Source of the DNA: Marvania coccoides
Taxonomy: Eukaryota; Chlorophyta; Trebouxiophyceae; Chlorellales; Chlorellaceae
Length of the DNA stretch: 64,000 nucleotides
Reading direction: 5' to 3'
Assembly (NCBI GenBank): GCA_963854735.1
Contig: OY978098.1
Span: 1,493,501 to 1,557,500, forward strand
Positions 56,043 to 64,000 of this stretch are shown piece after piece (position 1 is the first letter of the stretch; each line of letters begins with the position of its first letter). The notes below the pieces were generated by a model. That model did no database searches. It saw nothing but the letters and a program-made list of their open reading frames with translations, and was not told the origin of the DNA. Both the position numbers and the translations under genes were made by a program.

Positions 56043-58624
56043 TCATGCTTCTTCGTATTCGATTTGAACAGCAGCTTTGCCGCCTCCCTTCAAGCTCCCT
56101 TGCGCAGCCCTTTCCGCAATGCCACCTGTCACCATGTGCGCTATGGCTTCTATGGTGACCATTGGATTGATTCCCAGGGCGGTGGGAAACACTGAGGCGT
56201 CGCAGCAATACAGGCCGCTCGCCTCCCAGCACTCACCGTGAGGATCCACCACAGAGGTGGCAGGGTCCGTCCCTACGGCATAAAAAAGGGAAACCCGTAC
56301 ATCTGAATTTAACAAATGAGATTTTAAAGGAGTTGAGCAGCCAAACGCGCTATTGATAAGTGTTAACTCGCCCATGCGCGCTGTGCCCATCTGGTGCGCA
56401 GAGAAGGTGGCCATCCGGAGGTCTGGCACGCCCTCCTTCTCCACTTGCTGCAGGTACTCTTCAAACCTCGGGTCTGCAGGCGCAATCAAATTGCCAGTTT
56501 CTGCTTCTGCTTCATCGCCTCCAGCAGCCGGAAACCGGCCCTCTGCGTCCCCCAGCAGCGTCATCACCCTGCTGGCCCCAGCCGCAGCCAAGGTACGCAG
56601 CCCCAGCTTCATCCCCCGCACCATGGTCCTCTTATCTGCGTCAGAAATGACGTAGTGCAGCCGGGGTCTCCCGGTGCGATCGACCTTTACCCTGCCGCCG
56701 CCACCAGAGTCTCGCACCAAAACCAGCACCGCCACCGCGTTGGGGAACTGTAACAGTAGGTCTTTGAAGTCGCGGCCGCCCAGCCACGGCGCCGAGGCTG
56801 CAAACAGTCCTGGGTGAAGAGCGGGAGTGTACATCACGCTGCCGTAGCCGGAATCCTCCCAATCCGCTGCTGCTTTGCTGTACACCGACATTATGGGGCC
56901 CTCCCAGCACCGAATGTTGCCAGCAGGAGTTGGCCCAGCGAAGCCAGGCTCGCAGGTGCCCTTTTCGCCCAGAAACGGAGGGACGGCGCAGCTTTTGTCG
57001 CCGCCAAAGACGCCGACCACAACCGTGCAAGGGTGCAGCCGCAGCCCCGTGCCCACGTTGCCGCGGCACGCCACTTTGGAGCGCAGCAGCAGCGCAGGAG
57101 TGTGCAGCGTCCCTGCGCTAGAAATCACAATGGGGGCGGAAACGGCGAAGCAGATGGGGTTTCCCGCAGGTCCAGCGTGCACCAGCGCCCCCACCGCCTG
57201 CTTGGTGCGCCCAGAAGCAGCGGCGGATGAGGCGGCGGCCTTTTGCAGAATTATCCGCTCAGCCCATGCGCCGGTGATGATTTTGGCGCCAGAGTTGCAG
57301 GCATCGGCAAGGAAGGTGTTGGCTGTGTCCTGTTTGGAGCCTCTGGGGCAGCCAAAGCAGCTGCAAGTGGACAAAGGGAAGGAGTGCTCAGTTGTAGCAA
57401 AATATGTAACAACAATATTTTTTTTTTCAAATGCGCTTACCAGTGACCGCTGCATGCAGAGTCCAGGCAGTTGCGGGGCACCTCGCCGCAGTGCACGCCC
57501 AGCTGCTGCAGCCCCGCAGCTAGAGCGCTGCAGTGGCCGCCATGCCGAAATCCTGTTCTCACGCCCATCCTGACGCACACCGCATCCAGCGACGCGTCAT
57601 ACTTGTCGCTCGCAAAGCCTTCTAGCCCCAACCGCTCTGCCCATTCCTTTCGAACGTGGTCAGGCGTGCGAAAACTGGCCGACCAGTTCACCCGAGTTCC
57701 GCCGCCTAATGTGCTGCCAGCAAGCACGCTCATCGCCCCACTCTCTGTGGCCAGAAAGCCGCCTGCCTCCATGGTTGATAAGAAACTCTCCCCCTCTTGC
57801 CCCGACATCTCGGCGGCAGGCACAAACGGGCCCTTCTCCAGGACGAGGACTTTGAGGCCGGCAGCGGCGAGCTGCGCTGCAGCGACGCCACCCCCGGCGC
57901 CAGATCCCACCACCACCGCGTCAGCTTCCACCACAAACGCAGGGCGCACCCGCCACACCGCCTGAGGGATTGCCGCGGCCGCCGTTTCAGCTGAGGGTGT
58001 CACAGGCGTCATCCCTTTGGCCTCCAGCGTCGTTACAGCCGTTGCCACGCCTTCTGGGGAGGCGTCGCAGCCGCTGAGGTCCGCCAGCGCCCCCAAAATG
58101 GCGCGCTCGGCCAGCTCTGTCTGCGGGATCGGCTTCGGCAGGCGCTGCGGGTCGGTGACGCAGTAATTCATGGCCTGAAGGATGGGGGATGTGCCATTAT
58201 GGTCTAGCATCGTCATTAGCGTGAAAAGCAGCAGCGCTTTGAGCCCCACGAAGGCTTTTCGAAGGAGGCGGATATTGGAGGACGACCAGCTCAGCAAAAT
58301 CTTCTCGCGGGTGGCCACAGGCAGCGCGGTGAAGGGAAGGGGCAAAGGGAATGTAAGGGCGAAGGAGTTGCGACCTGCCAGCAGCAGCGAGCCCAGCCGG
58401 GAGTCGAGCAGCGTCAGGACGATGTTCAGCTGGGAGAAAACGTCCGAGGGGAGATGTGCTCGAATTGTAGCTAGAATGTTGGGCGCAATGTCCTTGGTGT
58501 CGGAGCCTTGGGCTGTGTAAAATGTTTGGAGGACGTCCGAGGGCTCGTTAGCACCGGTCGTTTCACATCTCGGAAACAATGTATCAAGAATGGCGTTCAC
58601 GGCACGCTCCGCCGAAGAGCCCAT
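56043..58624 (-). CDS. FAO: long-chain fatty alcohol oxidase (FAO), GMC oxidoreductase
   Basis: Exons 58624-57441, 57360-56372 and 56272-56043 give 800 residues. FAO oxidises long-chain alcohols to aldehydes using FAD and oxygen, normally bound to membranes. Seen: an N-terminal helical region with a hydrophobic stretch (GLKALLLFTLMTML), the FAD-binding GSGAGGG, LAGSTLGGGTRVNWSASF, CCFGCPRGSKQ, HQMGTARMG and the C-terminal CDASVFPTALGINPMVTI. Length matches plant FAO (about 750). The 99-base second intron (GC donor G|GCGAGT, acceptor CCGTAG) has no stop in frame and is a multiple of three, so reading through would add 33 residues. The family pattern argues for removal. A longer N-terminus from 58867 is open in frame. 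Confidence 0.9.
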
Positions 58625-59386
58625 GGCGTGCGCGTTCAGGGCGAGAGGATTATTTTTATATGATTTTTTTAATGCGAAAATGCTGGGCGTTTGGGTTTCG
58701 GAAAATTTGAAATTTTCTTGTCTGCCTTCCCCCTCTTTTTTTTTAAGAGCAGCCATTTGCATGGCTTTTGCAAACTGGCAAATCGCATTTTTAAGAGCTG
58801 TGTGCAGGGAGGGACTCAGTTGAGAGCGCAGCAAAAGGGTTTTTTTTTTAACAAATGACAGCAGCACAGGGGGGGGTACGTCATAGGTCGGAGGTAGGTT
58901 TTATCCTCCGCACAGCGACGGCAGCAAAGGCCGCACATCAGAGTGGCAAGCTTGGCCCTAGCAATTAAACCAGGAGCTTACTGCCGCACTGGTTTGGCTC
59001 AAATTGGATCCCCAAACCCTCGCGTTGTATCTGATTCCTGCCGGCCCCAGTAAATGAAGCTGACACGAACCTAGCAGAAGACATGGAGGCAGGCAGGCTT
59101 GAAAACCCAAAACTATACTTAAAATTCAACGTTTGCTTCTCTAACAGAAAGTGCAATGGAGATCTCGCTGAGGGCACCAAAAAATAAAGGATTCCAAAAT
59201 AGCTATGGCTGTTGAATCAAGACAGAGCTCGCTACATGTTTATTGTCGCTTGGATACATGCCAATCTGGCAGCATCAAGGCGCCCTTGCACCAGCGCATA
59301 TGCCTTCAACCACTGTGATACCAGGCAGAGAATTTATGCAACGCTACGTAACCGATGTATTTGTTTTATTTTCACGCACAACCTGC
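58625..59386. other. intergenic, no gene seen
   Basis: Spacer upstream of FAO and downstream of the channel gene. No feature was recognised. Confidence 0.35.
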
Positions 59387-61382
59387 TCAGGAGGTGGCAA
59401 CCTGTGGAGACGTGGCGAATTCGTTCATCTCCATCACCGCCGCCCTCAGCGCTTTGACCTCTTTCAGCAGCTCTGCCATCTGCACCTGCAGCGACTCCCT
59501 TTCTTTCCTGTCCTCCCCTCCCTTTTCTTCTCCCCCCCCCTTCTCCTCCTCCTTCAGTGCCTCCATTCGAGCATCCTGGCTGTGCCCAGCCCACATCCCG
59601 TCCTTCTGCACCGAGTCCAGTTTCTCGGGGTCAACCCTCAGCACGTGGAGGTAGGACGGGAACAGGTGAGGGAAGCGCCGCTCCACAAACGCAGGCAGCA
59701 CCGCCTCAATTTCGTCAATAGCCTGGAGCAATCATAAAATTTGGTTTTCAATTGGTATAGAGGCATAAATGCAGCGGGGAAAAAGGAAAAAGGGAGCACG
59801 ATTCGAAGAGCCTAGAGGCTGATTCTGCCATAACATAACAACAACAAAAAAACTCACTTGGGCCTTGCTCAGCATGAACCTCACCCCCTCGTTGGCCGTT
59901 ACCCGCTCAAGAGAGGCCGTCATGAGGCCGATGAGCAGGTTGATGAGCACCATGCCAAGAATGAAGACGAACGACGACCCGAAGATGCATGCAGCGACCG
60001 GGTTGTGCGCGTTTTCGTAGAGCCCGCCGAGGTCTGCGTTACCGGCGCTCCAGGTGACCATGGTGATGAAAGATTTGCCCAGGTCTGAGAATTCGTTGTG
60101 CTCCTTCTGGTCTTGACGGAAGAGGATCTGGAAGGCGGCAGCATAGCCAAAGACGATGAGCAGGATGAACAGAAGGTACCAGCGCACATCCATGATGACG
60201 GCCCTGAGGTCGTCCAAGAAGGCAAAGCGCGTGGGGGTGAACACCCGGGAGAAGTACTGCAGGCGGAACAGCAGGAGCAGGCACTGCGTGGCGATGGCGA
60301 TGCTGGTCCACCCGCTCACCAGCGCGTTGATGCGGCCCACATGCATGGCCACAATGAAGATCTGCAGCGCGTACGTGGCGGTGTCCTGCGCAGAAAATTT
60401 TGAAGATTTTATTTTTAACAATTTCTAACGCTACAAAGATGTTTAGATACTATGGTGGCGGTTCTGTTGAGTGGCTCACCAGCAGGTTCCACATGGTGGC
60501 CCAGCCCTTGATGCCGTAGGCGCCGACTGTCGCGAACTCTATCGCTACAAACGGGGCCATGCCGACGAGCGCCAGGCAGTCGCATGCCGCAGCAAACCTG
60601 CCACGGCGCGTCTCCAGCAGCTCCCGCAGCGACAGCGAGGCATCTTCGTCCTGAAAGGCGGCGGTGAACGCGAAGAAAGACGCCATCCACAGCGAGAAGA
60701 AGGCCAGCTCCCACAGAATGAGCTTGCGCGCAAATTTAGTCCACTTCCAATCGATGACCGCCTGAAAGAAACAAAACACTTAAATTGTTAGATATATCAA
60801 GCTACCCTGGCCGAAAAGAAACTCTAGTATCACTACTAAAAAATAGAAGGAAAAATAAAGTTGACCCCTTGAAAAATAAAGTTGACCACTTGCCTGCACC
60901 GCCGGCAGCGCAAACACGCTGTAGCCGCACCCTCCCGCCTGCCACCGCCGCAGCAGCGGCTGCACCAGGCCGTCTTTGTCCGGAAACGCCGCCCCGTGGA
61001 TGGGAACTACGTAGGCCTCAACCGGGATGTCTGTACTCCACCCTGGCCCGTCGCGACCTCCCATGACGGCAACGGGGCGCCGCAGCTCCTCCATCCAGGC
61101 CGAGCGCCAATCCAGGTCGCCCGCCTGATCGCTGCCCATGGTGAGGATGGAGTCGTCCCCCAGCCTGCCCAGAATGAGGGAGTCACGGACGGTGAAGGAG
61201 CCCAGTTTCTGCACGCCTGCGCGCTCCAGGTGCGCGATGACGTGATTGGGCTGGTTCTTTAGCAGCTCTGCCACCGTGATTGCCGTGGAGTCGGGCTGGG
61301 CTGCCTCCACCCGGTCCCAGAGCTCATCCTCGGCGGGGTGCGCAAGCAGGGCTCGGTGAGAGCCCTCTTCTTCCTCCGCCAT
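59387..61382 (-). CDS. TRP/polycystin-like cation channel
   Basis: Exons 61382-60894, 60761-60480, 60385-59858 and 59722-59387 give 544 residues. The N-terminal ~160 residues are soluble and include a TRP-like lead-in (GYSVFALPAVQAVIDWKWTK). About six hydrophobic segments follow: LILWELAFFSLWMASFFAF, a middle pair around LALVGMAPFVAIEFA and YALQIFIVAMHVGRI, VRWYLLFILLIVFGYAAAF, a pore loop (FITMVTWSAGNADLGG) and the last helix (FGSSFVFILGMVLINLLIGLM) running into a conserved-looking TASLERV. The C-terminus is an acidic coiled coil. This is the ion-transport fold of small algal TRP channels; ion selectivity cannot be read. Intron 1 uses a GC donor (CAG|GCAAGT). Confidence 0.8.
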
Positions 61383-62033
61383 TGCTTTTAGTTCAGCCTC
61401 TTTTTCGCAGGCCTGGAAACTTTTGTATTTCTCCTAAAATAAGATTTTCTTATTTTCGTACGACACAGCGACAACTATTGGATGACTATGGAGAGTAAAT
61501 CAAATCGGAATAAAATATATTTAAACTCGGAAACAACGAAACCAGACGTTCCGAGCGTTTCAAACGAGCACAGTATATCGAAGATAATTTTTAAAATTTA
61601 AACGAGCCTTCTGAGGTGAAGCACGGTGTGGCATACAGCTGAAGCGCCGGTACAGTTGATGTTGGTTGGATCTCTATCTCTCTTGACTTTCGACTATGGA
61701 TTAAGCCCCAGACCATGGTGCACAATACACACTTCGAGCTTGGGGCAGCAGCTTAGGAGTCTCCGCCTGGAGCGAAGAGCTGCAGATTTTTCCGCACAAG
61801 CGGCAGTGCCATTCACTGCGACAGTGCTTCGAGCAATGAGAAGGGGACAAAACTGAGAGTCTCATCGCATAGCGCTAACATTTCATTAGCACTGCAGATC
61901 AAATGACGTAGAGTCAGAAGAGGCTCCATCATCATTCTATCTATTCCCCTTCAAACTCCTCATCTTCCTGGTCGCCAAGCCCATCTTCAGCCTCAGAGAG
62001 GGTCCTAGAAGCTGATCTCCACAAGTGCGGCTT
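61383..62033. other. intergenic, no gene seen
   Basis: AT-rich spacer between the channel and LRR genes. Nothing was recognised. Confidence 0.35.
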
Positions 62034-63365
62034 TTATAGCCAGCCAGCCTCGCTTCCAGGGGGCATCGCTTGCCTGGCCTCCTCCACGGCATTGCTCCTC
62101 ATGCTGCACTTGTTGACCGAGAGCGTTGAAAGGTGGGGCAGCACAGTGGCGCCCAAAAACTTCATGCATGCGTTGCTTATCTGCAAATGTGCCACATCGA
62201 TTTCCTTAAGCGCTGGCAGCACTGCTGCAGTGTGAAACAATTCGGACGGTTCTTGCCATTTGACAGCCCAACTGCCATAACTGGACCGAAAGTCGATGCG
62301 AAGGCTCTGAAGCGACGTCAAATCAGCGAGAAACACCGCTGCCATGGCGGCGGCGGTGCTGGTGGGCGTCTCTAGACTTTTAAAAGAAAGTCGCTCCAAT
62401 GTCGGCAGCTTCGCAGTTTGAAAGGCGAGCAGGCAATCTCCCACATCGCAGGCTATATCCAACGATACCAAGGCCGCAAGACCCTGAAGGAGCGAGCCCA
62501 GCTTGCGGCTGGAATTGCACCCGCACAGCACCAAGCGCCGAAGGCCAGAAAACGAAACAGAAGGACTGAAGCTACTTCCATGAAGCGAACTTTCTTCCTC
62601 TACTTCAAAAAATGGCGCCCGAAAAAGACGCAAGGAACAAAGTGCGGGCCAATTACTCTGCGTGAGCTCGTCCAGAATGCCTTTGGAGCTTCCGTTGCCC
62701 GATAAAATCAGCTCTGTCAGACTGGGACAGGGCGCTGCGGCCATGGTCTTCGCGCCCTCCACCGCCATCGCATTCAAACGAACTTCGATCAGCGTCGGAA
62801 AATGCTGCAGAAATACGGCTGCCGCCGACGTGTCTGGCAGAGGGGGCTCCACCGTGTCGTCAGCAGAAATATTGAGCTCAGCCAACGGCCACGATATGCT
62901 TTTGAACGGCGCAAAGGCTTCATGCCAGTCGACAATAACTGGAGCAATGGCATGGTTGTCACCCAGTTTGAATTCTCGAATGATGTCGAGATATAAATGA
63001 GTCAATTCTACCCACGGGCCTCGCGCCAACAGACCGACGTCTGCGATGTTCGCCTCGACAATACTCAAAGACTTCAAGTTGTGCAGCGGCAAATCCAGGT
63101 CGATAAGTTTCGGAATATCAGCAGAGGCGGAGTCATTGTAGAATAAAAGCGACGTCAGTTGAGAAAGAGCGGGCCAGCGGCGAAAGGCAGCCAACTCGAG
63201 GTCCTCGTTGGTGCAGCGGGCGTCATCAATATGGGAGTCGAGGATTGCCTTGGCTGGCTTGTTAACGAGCCGCAGGCTGCCCTTGTCGCCGATATCGGTG
63301 AGCACCGGCGGTGACAGCGACACAATTATTTCCAACACGTCGATCAAACTGGGAGGCGTTTCCAT
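62034..63365 (-). CDS. leucine-rich repeat protein, F-box-like architecture
   Basis: A single open frame of 443 residues without introns. The N-terminal ~45 residues (LIDVLEIIVSLSPP, then LRLVNKPAKAILD) resemble the degenerate F-box-like start common in algal LRR families. After it come about ten irregular LRRs of the form LxxLxxLxLxxxx (for example LPLHNLKSLSIVEAN, PSLTELILSGNG, FSGLRRLVLCGCNSS, LPTLERLSFKSLE). Such proteins are numerous in green algae and may be ubiquitin-ligase adaptors. The lack of introns contrasts with nearly every other gene here and could mean expansion by retroposition. The specific partner is unknown. Confidence 0.8.
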   Translation of the reverse strand: METPPSLIDVLEIIVSLSPPVLTDIGDKGSLRLVNKPAKAILDSHIDDARCTNEDLELAAFRRWPALSQLTSLLFYNDSASADIPKLIDLDLPLHNLKSLSIVEANIADVGLLARGPWVELTHLYLDIIREFKLGDNHAIAPVIVDWHEAFAPFKSISWPLAELNISADDTVEPPLPDTSAAAVFLQHFPTLIEVRLNAMAVEGAKTMAAAPCPSLTELILSGNGSSKGILDELTQSNWPALCSLRLFRAPFFEVEEESSLHGSSFSPSVSFSGLRRLVLCGCNSSRKLGSLLQGLAALVSLDIACDVGDCLLAFQTAKLPTLERLSFKSLETPTSTAAAMAAVFLADLTSLQSLRIDFRSSYGSWAVKWQEPSELFHTAAVLPALKEIDVAHLQISNACMKFLGATVLPHLSTLSVNKCSMRSNAVEEARQAMPPGSEAGWL

Positions 63366-63768
63366 TTCAGCAACTTTGGTATTTCTTGGGTTTGAGAGAC
63401 GGCTAACCTATATTATTGAGCTTGTACACGGGAATTTATTGGGAATTATTTTTCTTCAAACAAAAACTGGCACCCACGCCGGCATCCAAGCAAAAAAATG
63501 GGTTCGTAGATCTCAAATAATGCGTGAAATAGCTTCTTGAAAGACGCTGAGCCGAGTTGTTTTCAGCTTTTTTTTACCTTTTCTATTTTTTTTAGAAAAT
63601 CAAAAAAACACAAAAAAAACACGAACCGCATCTCCTCATTTCGTTATTTATCTAAAATATTATAAACGATCCGTCATTATAGACGAAAAAGCAGCTTGCA
63701 CGTGAACGGAAACAAACTCAAAACAAGTAGATCTCACCGTAATATTCTCACCGTGTGAGAATTAATAA
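63366..63768. other. divergent intergenic region, no gene seen
   Basis: AT-rich spacer with long A/T runs between the LRR gene and the last, partial gene. Confidence 0.35.
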
Positions 63769-64000
63769 ATGTTCATGGCGAAGAAGCTGCTCATACTAGC
63801 GTGCTGCATCCTCGCCCTGGCGCGGACTGGGCGAGCGGCGTGCGAAGGCCTGACCTGCGACCCCTGTTCATCCTACCGCAACCCAGACGGCACCGATTTT
63901 TTCACCCCACAGGCCGTAGCTACCTGCGTCACCAGCAGCGACGGCACCGAATCCCTGCAGTGCAGCTGCGAGTCGGGAGCACCGCCTGGATACGTCCCTG
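63769..64000 (+). CDS. start of a secreted Cys-rich protein (partial)
   Basis: From the ATG at 63769 (or 63775) the frame stays open to the window edge, 77 residues. It begins with a signal peptide (KKLLILACCILALARTGRA). The mature start is Cys-rich (CEGLTCDPC, then ATCVTSS, then LQCSCESG), which suggests disulphide-bonded small repeats as in extracellular adhesion or cell-wall proteins. Too little is visible to assign a family. Confidence 0.6.
   Translation, partial: MFMAKKLLILACCILALARTGRAACEGLTCDPCSSYRNPDGTDFFTPQAVATCVTSSDGTESLQCSCESGAPPGYVP

Noticed and set aside
1..64000. tRNA genes, rRNA genes, CRISPR arrays, operons
   Set aside because: None was recognised by eye. The region is plainly eukaryotic nuclear, so CRISPR and operons are not expected; a tRNA scan was not possible.

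Overview
This window is eukaryotic nuclear DNA, most likely from a green alga (Chlorophyta, perhaps Trebouxiophyceae). Almost every gene has short introns. Exons are GC-rich, while introns and spacers are AT-rich with long T/A runs. The gene set is photosynthetic: a magnesium-chelatase H-type subunit, CURT1, FZL, a DUF6825-like plastid protein, a GH9 endoglucanase, a long-chain alcohol oxidase and CNX2. A spliceosomal U6 snRNA gene is present twice. The species cannot be fixed from the sequence alone.

Layout. 1-5.5 kb: the end of a tail-anchored coiled-coil protein, a DUF6825-like plastid protein, USP39/SAD1 (minus strand) and a menin-like protein. 6-11.5 kb: a divergent ChlH/BchH with a long N-terminal extension. 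11.9-16 kb: an SDR enzyme and a secreted GH9 enzyme. 16-28.5 kb: an accessory, repeat-rich region. It holds two U6 genes in a 1,348-bp segmental duplication, an intact head-to-head pair of large genes that both carry serine-recombinase catalytic motifs, and a second, broken copy of that pair with inverted duplications. 28.5-38 kb: an RNase III-like protein, a CCA-adding enzyme, a beta-helix protein, a coiled-coil protein, ATP10 and a saposin-like protein. 38.8-45 kb: CURT1 and FZL tail to tail, then a three-RRM protein. 46-52 kb: CNX2, CWF19L1 and a SET-domain methyltransferase. 52-64 kb: two secreted proteins of unknown function, fatty alcohol oxidase, a TRP/polycystin-like channel, an LRR protein and the start of a secreted Cys-rich protein.

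Three points stand out. First, about 9 of the roughly 50 introns I could define need a GC (not GT) donor to keep the family reading frame, far above the ~1% usual in well-studied eukaryotes. Second, the divergent recombinase-domain gene pair at 19.1-23.8 kb, with its U6-linked, inverted and degraded copy at 24-28 kb, looks like an undescribed element or domesticated system. Third, a convincing menin homologue occurs in an algal genome.

All exon joins were made by eye from splice consensus, reading-frame phase and family conservation. No transcript or database search was available.
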